Positions 33,838 to 42,028 of a DNA stretch of 64,000 bases are shown piece after piece. The notes under the pieces were generated by a model that saw only the letters and a program-made list of their open reading frames with translations, had not been told where the DNA came from and made no database searches. This DNA comes from CAITZA01 sp937915285 (lineage in GTDB: Bacteria > Desulfobacterota > Desulfomonilia > Desulfomonilales > Desulfomonilaceae). The DNA lies in the NCBI GenBank assembly GCA_036821825.1, contig DAISIV010000002.1, forward strand, positions 62,001 through 126,000. The letters are read 5' to 3'. How positions within the stretch are numbered: position 1 is the stretch's first letter; the number at the start of each line of letters is the position of its first letter. The translations under genes were made by a program, and so were the position numbers.

Positions 33838-34539
33838 TTACCTTGTCAGTGTGTCCCCAAACAAACCCGGTTCTGGATCGGTCAAACATTCAGGCCCCTC
33901 GCAACCAGCTCTGTTTAGCTTGTGACTAACGGCCTTCATGGTCATCATACTTGCAGGATAAGGCTTGAAAATCTCCGACGCCAATTCAGGTGACATGGCT
34001 GTTTCACCAAGCCAGGCTTCGTAATGTTCGGGTTTGATCAACACGGGCATCCGGTCATGGATTGAGTTTACCAGTTCATTGCTAGCTGTCGTCACTATCG
34101 AGCAGGTAATCAGACGGCTTTTTTCCGCATCCGTCCACTCATCCCAGATACCGGCCATAGCAAACAGTTGGCTGTTTTCAAGTCCAATCAGGTAAGGTGT
34201 CCTTGGTCTTGTCTTTTTGTCCCATTCGTAAAACCCGTTAGCAGGTATCAGGGTCCTTCTTGTCCTGAATGATTTCCTGAAAGCCGGTTTCTCAGTTATG
34301 GTTTCACAGCGCGCATTGATGAGTTTCGTTCCGATGGATGAATCCCTCGACCAATATGGGATCAGTCCCCATCTGAAATTCATTATCCTTATGGATTCTT
34401 CGCCTAGTATCTTAACTACGCCGATGATTTCCTGGGTCGGAGCTATATTGAACCTCGGCAGGGCCGCGAACTCAGTCGATATACCGAACTCAGCGCAAAT
34501 AGTCTCCGCGGGGCTGATGAGCATGAATCTGCCGCACAT
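33838..34539 (-). CDS. SOS response-associated peptidase (SRAP/HMCES family)
   Basis: A 233-residue protein beginning MCGRFMLISP, so the catalytic Cys2 is exposed once methionine is removed. Further family marks are FNIAPTQEIIGV, RWGLIPYWS, NARCETITEKPAFR, CLIPA-type RTLIPANGFYEWD, and the late IHDRMPVLIKPEHYEAWL. The Cys2 amine and thiol crosslink to abasic sites in single-stranded DNA and shield them. The ATG at 34539 with AGGAGG upstream is decisive; a longer frame would block Cys2. It is monocistronic. Confidence 0.95.
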   Translation of the reverse strand: MCGRFMLISPAETICAEFGISTEFAALPRFNIAPTQEIIGVVKILGEESIRIMNFRWGLIPYWSRDSSIGTKLINARCETITEKPAFRKSFRTRRTLIPANGFYEWDKKTRPRTPYLIGLENSQLFAMAGIWDEWTDAEKSRLITCSIVTTASNELVNSIHDRMPVLIKPEHYEAWLGETAMSPELASEIFKPYPASMMTMKAVSHKLNRAGCEGPECLTDPEPGLFGDTLTR

Positions 34540-34643
34540 CACAAAACCTCCTGTCATTCAATTGTCACTAAATGAACACCATATTTAATAGAATACTTTA
34601 AAAAATAAATACAAACCTTTGATATTATGCTATATGTCTGTTC

Positions 34644-36335
34644 ATGGAAAAGAGTGTAACCCAGGGAATGTGTCCGTCAGTGTCGGGAAAGCCCCACTGG
34701 TGGAGCCTCGTTCTTTTTTTAGCCTTAGGAATATATAATCTTTTTGTTGCCCCGGTAAACCTTTGCATGGCCTGGACGGCTCCTCCCAGAACTCCAGTTG
34801 ACCATCAATCGTTTCTGGCAGATCTGGATCTAAGTCCTTCTCGTCCTTTGTCATTCCCTCGGGGCGGCTCCGGTTCTGATTCTCTGGATATTCAGACCAT
34901 ACCTTTGAGTTATGATCTTTTTCAGGATGTTCTGCCGCAGATACCTAAACTTCGATTGGGATATTTGTATACGTTCGGCAAGGACCTGAGTTGGGGGCGA
35001 ATGACCGGGGATTTTTTTGCGCCGATAGGTTTAAGCTCGTCCTCCACGGCGTTTGGTCAGGTCCATGTTGAGTTCCAGGACTATTGGCAGATACCTTTTG
35101 GTGGGGCTCATCACCGGATAGACCTCTCTGCAGGAGGCGGCTACAGGAAGTTGGTCAGCCGGAATGCGATGCTAGGTGTAAACGCCTTTTATGATTCGAC
35201 CCGTATATTAAATGAGTGGTATTCATCGGCTGGGGCCGGAGCGGAAGCCGCGTTAATGTTACCCAATTTCGACGTGGTTGATTTCACATACAATTATTAC
35301 GGAAATTTGTCTCGAGGCAAACACGGGACAGACGGAGAGATAGTTAACGGCCCACCTAACATGGATTTTGAACTTGGGTATTCCCATGCGCTTTTCAGCA
35401 GGCAGCCTGATTTACGAGCGAGGATAAACGCTTACAATTATGATACGACGAGGAGTATATGGGGCTTCAAGGGCGGGGCCGATTTAACTGCGCTTAATGG
35501 AGCTTTGATACTCAGGGCTGAAATTGGTAGGGACCAACTCTATGGTTCGTATCAGACGGTTGGCGCGTTTGTTAACATACCGATAAGGCTTGAAAACGTA
35601 TTTTCGTTCCAAAGTCCTTTTGTTCTAGCCGGCGGGTCATCTGAGGTCAGCCCGCAAGGCGTAGGTACACCTGGATCTTCGCATGGTAGAGAATGGCGGC
35701 CTGAGGTCTCAGGTAATAATTCAGGCGCTGGTAGCGCTTCTGGTCAGAGCGGTTACATGACTCCATACGCCCAGGGGCCTAATTTCAACAATCAGGATGT
35801 CGTCCCGGTGCCGCTCTATCTGGAGCCACAAAGTATCCTTAGCTTCATGACAGAGCCTGTGAAAAGGCAGTTTGCTTCACATGCCGTGTCCGTGACAGAC
35901 AATGAGGCTGATGATGTTTCGGCCCCTCCAAACATGTTTGTGGCCTTAGGCGACGCGTATGTTGTGTTCACTCTCAATCCAAAATACACTGCTCCGAGTA
36001 TCAACAACATAAAACCTTCTTCTCTCTCCATAACGGCTACAGTGACGTCCCGTGGACCCGTAAACATCACCGGAATGCAGCTTCACATAAAAGACACCAA
36101 AACGGTCTGGGTTTTGTACATGCCCGACTGGACCTCGGACATGGGGCTTTACTACAATTACAATCTCACTCCAGGGCAGATAGACGAATTATGGAAAGTC
36201 CTGCTGGAATCCTCTGAACGTTCGATTGCCGAGGTTCGTTTCAACCAGTTAACGGGGATGAACCTGAGGGATCTCGAGATAGTGGTAACCATAAAGCAGG
36301 ACGCCCCTAAACCTTTGAAGACGCCCCTACCGTGA
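34644..36335 (+). CDS. Inverse-autotransporter-like (intimin/invasin-type) beta-barrel protein
   Basis: A 563-residue protein. A hydrophobic signal-like segment lies at residues 22-45. Residues about 105-325 resemble the inverse autotransporter barrel domain: HHRIDLSAGGGYRKLV, MLGVNAFYDSTRILNEWYSS, VVDFTYNYYGNLSRG and INAYNYDTTRSIWGFKGGAD. No LysM domain precedes it and no Ig-like repeats follow; instead about 240 residues of unrecognised sequence (Gly/Ser-rich near 345-370, beta-rich afterwards). It is probably an outer-membrane protein with a small passenger. No clear Shine-Dalgarno precedes the ATG, so the start is uncertain. Confidence 0.72.
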   Translation: MEKSVTQGMCPSVSGKPHWWSLVLFLALGIYNLFVAPVNLCMAWTAPPRTPVDHQSFLADLDLSPSRPLSFPRGGSGSDSLDIQTIPLSYDLFQDVLPQIPKLRLGYLYTFGKDLSWGRMTGDFFAPIGLSSSSTAFGQVHVEFQDYWQIPFGGAHHRIDLSAGGGYRKLVSRNAMLGVNAFYDSTRILNEWYSSAGAGAEAALMLPNFDVVDFTYNYYGNLSRGKHGTDGEIVNGPPNMDFELGYSHALFSRQPDLRARINAYNYDTTRSIWGFKGGADLTALNGALILRAEIGRDQLYGSYQTVGAFVNIPIRLENVFSFQSPFVLAGGSSEVSPQGVGTPGSSHGREWRPEVSGNNSGAGSASGQSGYMTPYAQGPNFNNQDVVPVPLYLEPQSILSFMTEPVKRQFASHAVSVTDNEADDVSAPPNMFVALGDAYVVFTLNPKYTAPSINNIKPSSLSITATVTSRGPVNITGMQLHIKDTKTVWVLYMPDWTSDMGLYYNYNLTPGQIDELWKVLLESSERSIAEVRFNQLTGMNLRDLEIVVTIKQDAPKPLKTPLP

Positions 36336-36422
36336 CACTTCCACAAAAAAACTGAAAAGGTTTTTGCCCCTCTAGTAAAGTCTCATCAGAAGTAGGGGAT
36401 ACGCCTGTCCCGGGAGTTTTTC

Positions 36423-37808
36423 TTAAAGACTTGAGAGAATTGCGGTGTCATCTTCAGGCATGTCATCTCGACTCGACATAGGCCTGAAAGTAGAGAACTG
36501 GGAATCGAAGTATGCTGTCATCATACCGATAGGCCCGTTTCTCTGCTTGCCGACTATGACCTCAGCCTCACCCTTTTTCGGGTTATCATCGCTCTTGTTA
36601 TATACTTCGTCGCGATAAATAAAGAGTATGACATCCGCATCCTGTTCAATGGCGCCAGATTCACGCAGGTCGGCAAGCTGTGGTCTTTTGTTGGGGCGTT
36701 CCTCGACTTTCCTGTTGAGCTGCGACAGGGCAATGACCGGAACGTTCAATTCCTTGGAGAGGGCTTTGAGTGATCTGGAAATTTCGGATATTTCCTTTTC
36801 CCTGGAATCTGATTTGATGGGGGCCTTCATCAACTGTAGGTAATCAATGATTATAAGCCCAAGATCCTTTTCCCTCTTGAGACGTCGTGCTTTTGCCCGA
36901 ATCTCCAGAGTGTTGATTGCGGGGGTATCATCTACAAAAAGAGGCGCGTCCGAGATACTGCCAACTGCAAGGGTCAATCTTACCCAGTCCTCAGGGGTAA
37001 GATACCCGGTCCTCAGACTCTTCAGGTTTACCCTAGCCCTGGAACAAAGGATTCTCAGCGCTATCTGCTCCTTGCTCATCTCTAGCGAAAAGATCGCCGT
37101 CGGCGTGCCGAACTCCATTGCAGCGTTCATGGCAACATTCAGGGCGAACGATGTCTTGCCCATGGATGGTCTTCCAGCAATGATTATAAGGTCAGAGTTC
37201 TGGAATCCAGCTGTCAAGGCATCCAGGTCCTTAAATCCGGAACCAACCCCGGTGATGTTCTCCTTGCGTTCATAAAGACTCTCTATCGTGGAGAAGCTGG
37301 TCTTCATGAGTTCCTTGATGTGGAAGAACCCTGTCCTGATACGGGATTCTCCGATCTTGAACAGCATTTGTTCTGCCTCATCAATGAATTCATCGATGCC
37401 GGCATGATCATCGTAACATCTGGAGGAGATTTCCGTGGTGGTGGCTATTAGCTGCCGCAGAATGGATTTTTCCTTCACTATGGTGGTGTAGTGCAGGATG
37501 TTTGCGGCGCTTGGAACGGCGTCGAGTAATTCGGTCAGGAAGGCTACCCCTCCTGCGTTCTCTAATTGACCGGATTCTTTAAGGGCTGAGGTGAGTGTGA
37601 GCCAGTCGACCGGCTCATTTCTTTGGAACAGGTCGACCATGGCGTTAAAGATATTTCTGTGGGCTTCTCTATAAAAATCTTCTGCTGTGAGCGCCGCCAT
37701 AACCTTTGGCAGGGCATCGTTATCCAGCAGAAGACCTCCAAGAATTGCACGTTCGCCTTCCAGGAACTGTGGAGGCGTCCTTAGCTGGCTGTTTGAATCA
37801 GCCGACAT
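36423..37808 (-). CDS. dnaB: Replicative DNA helicase DnaB
   Basis: A 461-residue helicase. Residues 1-150 are the N-terminal helical domain (ERAILGGLLLDNDALPKV). The RecA-like domain has Walker A GRPSMGKTSFALNVA near residue 205, Walker B LIIIDYLQLM and the conserved SQLNRKVEERPNKRP and LRESGAIEQDADVILFI. It unwinds DNA at the replication fork as a hexamer. No intein is present. Its start overlaps the rplI stop by 11 bases, so it is the last gene of the rpsF-rpsR-rplI-dnaB operon, a common bacterial arrangement. Confidence 0.97.
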   Translation of the reverse strand: MSADSNSQLRTPPQFLEGERAILGGLLLDNDALPKVMAALTAEDFYREAHRNIFNAMVDLFQRNEPVDWLTLTSALKESGQLENAGGVAFLTELLDAVPSAANILHYTTIVKEKSILRQLIATTTEISSRCYDDHAGIDEFIDEAEQMLFKIGESRIRTGFFHIKELMKTSFSTIESLYERKENITGVGSGFKDLDALTAGFQNSDLIIIAGRPSMGKTSFALNVAMNAAMEFGTPTAIFSLEMSKEQIALRILCSRARVNLKSLRTGYLTPEDWVRLTLAVGSISDAPLFVDDTPAINTLEIRAKARRLKREKDLGLIIIDYLQLMKAPIKSDSREKEISEISRSLKALSKELNVPVIALSQLNRKVEERPNKRPQLADLRESGAIEQDADVILFIYRDEVYNKSDDNPKKGEAEVIVGKQRNGPIGMMTAYFDSQFSTFRPMSSRDDMPEDDTAILSSL

Positions 37809-38265
37809 CCTCTGTAACCGCCTCGGGATTTACCACCACTTTAACCGTTGCAGCGACTTCGGGGTGAAGTTTTACGGTAGCCGTGTATTCGCCAAGCTTT
37901 TTAATCGGTTCAGACAGGGTAATCTTCCTTCGGTCTATTTCGAACCCTTTTGTTGCCAAGGCCTCTGAAACGTCGGTGTTGGTAACTGAGCCAAACAGAC
38001 GGGCGTCCTGAGCCTGAGACTTTCGTATGAAAGTCAAAACAACGCTTGACAGTTCTTGTGCGTGAGCCTCTGCCGAGGTCTTCATCTTGGCGAGCTTGCG
38101 TTGCTTGGATTCGATGAGCGTGCGGTAGAAGTTAAGGTTCTTCTGGGTAGCCGGGCAGGCCAGTTTTCGCGGCAACAGATAGTTACGCGCATAGCCATCC
38201 TTAACTTTGACTGTTTGACCGACGGCGCCTAAATCGTCAAGATTCTCAAGTAGTATAACATTCAT
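37798..38265 (-). CDS. rplI: 50S ribosomal protein L9
   Basis: A 155-residue protein with the L9 N-terminal signature GAVGQTVKVKDGYARNYLLP (near residues 13-32), a long central helix and a C-terminal domain ending in KLHPEVAATVKVVVNPE. It binds 23S rRNA at the base of the L1 stalk. Length is normal. It is 23 bases after rpsR. Confidence 0.97.
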   Translation of the reverse strand: MNVILLENLDDLGAVGQTVKVKDGYARNYLLPRKLACPATQKNLNFYRTLIESKQRKLAKMKTSAEAHAQELSSVVLTFIRKSQAQDARLFGSVTNTDVSEALATKGFEIDRRKITLSEPIKKLGEYTATVKLHPEVAATVKVVVNPEAVTEDVG

Positions 38266-38288
38266 TTCGTCTCTCCACTAAGCTGAGT

Positions 38289-38531
38289 CTACCGTCGGGG
38301 AACCGTAAACGGCAAAAGGGCTATATTGCGTCCACGCTTGATAGCGGTTGTCAGTTGTCTCTGATGTTTGGCGCAATTACCGGATATCCTGCGCGGAACG
38401 ATCTTGCCGCGCTCTGTTATGAAAAGGCGAAGAAGGTTTGGTTCCTTGTAGTCCATTCTCAGTGATGAATCAGCGCAGAATCTGCAAACTTTACTTCGTG
38501 GAAAAGGCCTACGCCTTGGGGGTCTGCTCAT
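38289..38531 (-). CDS. rpsR: 30S ribosomal protein S18
   Basis: An 80-residue protein with CRFC near residue 16 and NCAKHQ near 52, giving the cysteine-bearing (zinc-type, C+) form of S18, and the conserved LLRLFITERGKIVPRRISG. Its start overlaps the rpsF stop by four bases (ATGA). S18 and S6 bind together to the 30S platform. No ssb gene lies between the two, unlike many bacteria. Confidence 0.97.
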   Translation of the reverse strand: MSRPPRRRPFPRSKVCRFCADSSLRMDYKEPNLLRLFITERGKIVPRRISGNCAKHQRQLTTAIKRGRNIALLPFTVPRR

Positions 38532-38953
38532 GATTCTTCCTCCTCCTTCTCGGCGTCCGCCTGTTCTTCCGATTCCACTGGTGATTCCGCAGTCTCATCC
38601 TTCGTCTGAGCTTCCTCAGGGGCTTCCTCTACCTTGGCGCCCGCCTTGAAAGCCTCCAGATCCACGTCTTCGTCCAGCTTGACCGTCAAATACTTCATGA
38701 TGTTTTCTGTGATCTTGAATTGTCGTTCAAGTTCGCTGATCAATGTGGGACCGCTGACAAAATCAAACAGAATATACCGACCCTTGTCCCTCTTCTTTAC
38801 CAGGTAGGCCAGTTTCTTGATGCCCCAGTCCTCTATCTTGATAACTTCGCCTTCGTGGCTCTTGATCAAATCACCGTATTTCTCGGTGAGAGCCTTCACT
38901 TCATCATCCGCCACATCCGGCTCGATGATGACCACCGCCTCATAGCGTCTCAT
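38528..38953 (-). CDS. rpsF: 30S ribosomal protein S6
   Basis: A 141-residue protein. Residues 1-100 are the S6 fold (MRRYEAVVIIEPDVADDEV, WGIKKLAYLVKKRDKGRYI). From about residue 108 a 34-residue strongly acidic tail follows, rich in Glu, Asp and Ala. Acidic tails are known in other S6 proteins, some extended by RimK. GAGGAG before the ATG supports the start. It is the first gene of the operon. Confidence 0.97.
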   Translation of the reverse strand: MRRYEAVVIIEPDVADDEVKALTEKYGDLIKSHEGEVIKIEDWGIKKLAYLVKKRDKGRYILFDFVSGPTLISELERQFKITENIMKYLTVKLDEDVDLEAFKAGAKVEEAPEEAQTKDETAESPVESEEQADAEKEEEES

Positions 38954-39084
38954 AGATTCTCCTCTCGGCTGTCAAGCCCTCTACGGGCAAGGAGTAGTAA
39001 CAAACTTAGGATTTTAAAACATTAGGTTATATCCGGCAAGTCAAATTTTTGAAGCATGGCAGGGCAAGATCACGGGATAAATTA

Positions 39085-39564
39085 TTAGCGCTTTGATATC
39101 TCACGGCATTCCAAGCACTTCCATACATTCTCCCTTATAAAAAAAAATAGTATTCCGACACCGATGAAAATGGATCCGATATAGTAAATCGCAGGAAGAG
39201 CAAATTTAAGCATCCATGGAGCCTGATAGAAGTGAGTGGCCCATCCATATGTTCCCATAAGGACTAAGCCAGCTATCACAAGAGCCATCCCGTGGAGCCA
39301 GGAGAGAATTCTTCTCGTCTTCTTTTTCATCACTCCGCCACATACCGGGCATAGTTTGGCAGATCCCTTGGCTAACTGGCTTTGGAGCTTTGCAAAGTCG
39401 CCGTCATTCCTGACCGGTCTGCCGTATGCGATGGAGTTTGAAGTTTCATCACTCGCAGCAAACGCGTAAGTCTGTTCATTGTCGTTGCGCCTATTGAGAA
39501 TGGATGACTTTCCGTCACTTATATCGTTCATGTTGGTTGAAGTCGCTTTCATACGCATTTCCAT
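39085..39564 (-). CDS. Zinc-ribbon membrane protein of unknown function
   Basis: A 159-residue protein from the ATG at 39564. The N-terminal 70 residues are polar. A CPVC pair near residue 75 and a CLEC pair near 151 flank two transmembrane segments (WLHGMALVIAGLVLMGTYGW and ALPAIYYIGSIFIGVGILFF). The cysteines may jointly form a zinc ribbon on the cytoplasmic face with a membrane hairpin between. No family was recognised. It is monocistronic between rpsF and atpE, all on the minus strand. Confidence 0.6.
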   Translation of the reverse strand: MEMRMKATSTNMNDISDGKSSILNRRNDNEQTYAFAASDETSNSIAYGRPVRNDGDFAKLQSQLAKGSAKLCPVCGGVMKKKTRRILSWLHGMALVIAGLVLMGTYGWATHFYQAPWMLKFALPAIYYIGSIFIGVGILFFFIRENVWKCLECREISKR

Positions 39565-39778
39565 GATCGTCCTCAAAGTAACCTGGGGATGTGCAGGAAG
39601 TTGAACCGGACTCGCAAATCGCTCCAATTTCCCCTACGGCTAGATTCTAATAATAGATGCTGATGAATCATTCAAGGCATTCCGACATTAAATTGCGTCA
39701 ATAACTTAAAATAAGTCGTCGCTGCAATTCATTGAGGAAATTTGGGAAAGGAAACTGGCGGAATACCCGGGAAAGAAA

Positions 39779-39802
39779 TCGGGGGACGCTAAGGTCCCCC
39801 GA
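39779..39802 (-). terminator. Intrinsic terminator of the F0 operon
   Basis: TCGGGGGAC (39779-39787) and GTCCCCCGA (39794-39802) form a nine-pair stem with a six-base loop, followed on the minus strand by TTTCTTTCC. It begins 12 bases after the atpE stop. Confidence 0.82.
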
Positions 39803-39814
39803 CGTGAGAAGGAG

Positions 39815-40159
39815 TTATGCGCCCAACAACCTGGCGTAGGGGTTACCGAAAAGAAGAATAAGAGCCACGACCAGCGCGTAAATGGTCAATGACTCGATCA
39901 TGGCCAGACCGATGATCATGGTTGTGAGGATACGTCCACCGGCTTCGGGGTTTCTTGATGTGCCTTCGCAGGCTCCACCGATGGCGGTTCCCATACCGAT
40001 ACCACTTCCAATCGCTCCAAGACCGATTGCCAGGCCGGCGGCCAAAACTGTGTATGATACTACACTGGCTGCTGCTGCATTGAGGTCAGCGGCAAATGCG
40101 ATGCCTGCGGTCAGGCTGATTGCGATTGTCATCAATCCGGCTACTACTACTCTCTTCAT
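39815..40159 (-). CDS. atpE: F0 ATP synthase subunit c with signal-like N-terminus
   Basis: A 114-residue proteolipid, about 25 longer than usual. The extra N-terminus (MKRVVVAGLMTIAISL to AFAAD) looks like a cleavable signal peptide. Two helices follow with GIGMGTAIGGACEG and the ion carboxylate E89 in GLAMIESLTIYALV. The Na+ signature of Ilyobacter-type rings needs Gln and Thr near the site; here Met56 stands at the Gln place and Leu follows E89-S90, so proton coupling is more likely. GGAGG precedes the ATG. It is the last gene of the F0 operon. Confidence 0.95.
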   Translation of the reverse strand: MKRVVVAGLMTIAISLTAGIAFAADLNAAAASVVSYTVLAAGLAIGLGAIGSGIGMGTAIGGACEGTSRNPEAGGRILTTMIIGLAMIESLTIYALVVALILLFGNPYARLLGA

Positions 40160-40184
40160 TTATAAAACCTCCGTAATTCTGATA

Positions 40185-40907
40185 TCAGTGAGCTTCTTCC
40201 AGTGAACCAACGATGTACATCATGGTCAGCATGATGAACACCAACGTCTGTATGAAAGAAGTGAACACTTGCAGGAACATCATTGGCAATGGAACCAGGT
40301 AAGGCACCAACAAGGTGAGGATTACGATAGCCAAATCTTCACCCATGATGTTGCCGAAAAGTCGAAAGCTCAGTGAAAGTATACGGCTTAAATGTCCGAT
40401 CAATTCGATGGGGAGCATCAGCCACACCAACCACGGCACCGGACCAAGGAAGTGCTTGTAATAATGACTGCCGTGAGCCTTGATTCCGACGTAGTGAGTT
40501 GTAATGAAGGCCACCAAAGCTAAGGCCAACGTGGTATTCAAATTGTTCGTCGAGGATTGAAACCAGGGAATTATCCCAATGAGGTTACACGATAGAATGA
40601 AAAGCGCCAGAGACGCTATGAGCGGAAAATAGGCTTTTCCATGTTCACCCATCGTCTGGGTGACAATGTCGTCAAGGGTCGAAACAACAACCTCCCAGAA
40701 ATTCTGGGAGCCCCGAGGAATGGTCTCAAGTTTCCCCTTTACCCATAGTGACGCCACCACGAGTATTATCATCACCACCCATGTGTTGAGGACATTATTG
40801 ACGTCAGCGTGAGTCACTCCATACTTATCGAAAAAATCATGCATTGAATGCAGCAACGGATTGGCTATAACGTCAGTTAGAACCGGCGGATGAATATCTG
40901 CTGACAT
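40185..40907 (-). CDS. atpB: F0 ATP synthase subunit a
   Basis: A 240-residue membrane protein. The proton-channel helix has the key arginine in LSRILSLSFRLFGNIMGEDL (near residue 178), and a C-terminal helix has TSFIQTLVFIMLTMMYI. The region TNNLNTTLALALVAF is also typical. Its ATG directly follows the atpI stop, and GGAGG stands eight bases upstream. It forms the stator path for ions next to the c ring. Confidence 0.96.
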   Translation of the reverse strand: MSADIHPPVLTDVIANPLLHSMHDFFDKYGVTHADVNNVLNTWVVMIILVVASLWVKGKLETIPRGSQNFWEVVVSTLDDIVTQTMGEHGKAYFPLIASLALFILSCNLIGIIPWFQSSTNNLNTTLALALVAFITTHYVGIKAHGSHYYKHFLGPVPWLVWLMLPIELIGHLSRILSLSFRLFGNIMGEDLAIVILTLLVPYLVPLPMMFLQVFTSFIQTLVFIMLTMMYIVGSLEEAH

Positions 40908-41294
40908 TTATTGAACCTCCTGAGGCCTTCTATTCGATATGTATATCAGAATCAACAAGACTAATAACCCTGCGGGCATCACCGACAAACCGGTGAGCAA
41001 TCCAACCGGATCAATGTTCACAAACCGTATTAGTGCAAAAAGGCAAACTCCCATTGCGATCAGCCTCACATAAAAACCACCCATGAGAGTTACCATGGCT
41101 CTGTTTCTATCCTTGAAAGAGGCTTGACCTACCCGGCGCGCAGACAACCAGGTGTTAGCCAAAACAAGCGCAGCTCCGATGAGGAAAGCCAGAGTGAAAT
41201 GATGTGAAGCAAGTATGGCGCTGGCTAAAAGACCCACCAGAAAAACACCTGAAGATAATCCGAACCAAATTTTAGGGATTTTCTGAAAATCCAT
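40908..41294 (-). CDS. AtpI/AtpR-like ATP synthase accessory membrane protein
   Basis: A 128-residue protein with four hydrophobic segments and ANTWLSARRV in the loop between helices two and three, matching the ATP synthase subunit I family that helps assemble the c ring. The ATG at 41294 is chosen over a GTG-type start at 41339, because the latter lies deep in the upstream gene; overlap with atpZ is 23 bases. It is second in the F0 operon. Confidence 0.82.
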   Translation of the reverse strand: MDFQKIPKIWFGLSSGVFLVGLLASAILASHHFTLAFLIGAALVLANTWLSARRVGQASFKDRNRAMVTLMGGFYVRLIAMGVCLFALIRFVNIDPVGLLTGLSVMPAGLLVLLILIYISNRRPQEVQ

Positions 41295-41526
41295 CCGGTT
41301 TTTTGACCTGATCTTTGCGGAGTTGCTTGCGAACCTCAATCATGACATTTCGTCCAGCTGCGGCGACTCCGAAAAAGAAAAAAATAATGCTTAAGTAGGG
41401 AAAAGTGTTGAGTTTACCGTCCAGCCAGTATCCGATGCCAGCCCCAATAAATATAGCAAATACGATTGAGGCGCCAAGCTGAAGCCCATCACCAACCAGC
41501 TTACCAGTTTCACTTATAATTCTCAC
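41272..41526 (-). CDS. AtpZ-like ATP synthase accessory protein
   Basis: An 84-residue protein with two membrane helices joined by the AtpZ mark GAGIGYWLDGKLNTFPYLSI. AtpZ with AtpI can form a magnesium/calcium transporter linked to ATP synthase and aids assembly. The GTG at 41526 is the first plausible start, with no clear Shine-Dalgarno. It is the first gene of the F0 operon; F1 genes are not in the window. Confidence 0.82.
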   Translation of the reverse strand: MRIISETGKLVGDGLQLGASIVFAIFIGAGIGYWLDGKLNTFPYLSIIFFFFGVAAAGRNVMIEVRKQLRKDQVKKPDGFSENP

Positions 41527-42028
41527 GAATGTTACTTGGTTAACAGAATAAAATATGCCATGTCAAGAATGATCTGACCCTCTTTGATTGTAACTTTGAT
41601 TGATTAAATTCTCTGCTCTCAGAAGGAAAGCTTGACATCTTCCTATTTACAACAATTTGATCCAATCCGCCATTGTTTTCTGGTTTTGTGGTCAAAAAAC
41701 TTTGTTTCCATTAGTCGATTGGTCGTTCAGTCCAAAATCGGGAATGAAGCAAGTTCCGTGGGGATATCCGATCTGAGTTCGACTTTTTCTGCGAGTGTTT
41801 AAAGATCAGGTATGGTTCGTATGAAGCGCTACTGCTTCAGTGGCAGGCAGGGCGACAATAAAAAACTACTAATGTTGACCGTAAAACACATGAATGCTAA
41901 TTTTAGGGGCGCTACACAGTAGAATTGTTTATTTAATGGTTTGATCCCCGATGTCACCACCATAGGCGACCAATTGACAAGTTCCTAATATCACACACTG
42001 TTTAATTGTGAAAAGGGTTAAAAATTCC
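41527..42028. other. Gap between divergent F0 operon and RND pump gene
   Basis: About 502 bases without a recognised gene or RNA. A short frame at 41821 (33 codons, starting MKRYCFSG) has no ribosome-binding site and is not called. Promoters of both flanking genes should lie here. Confidence 0.4.

Noticed and set aside
38970..38990. Ribosomal S6:S18 leader motif before rpsF
   Set aside because: A GCCC/GGGC mini-hairpin with a nearby CCG is present, but the pairing is only four bases and not convincing by eye.
39815..40159. Sodium-translocating F-type ATP synthase
   Set aside because: The Gln and Thr Na+ ligands of the Ilyobacter-type ring are replaced by Met and Leu.
41821..41922. Short plus-strand frame in the F0/RND gap
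   Set aside because: No Shine-Dalgarno, no recognisable family and ordinary intergenic composition.
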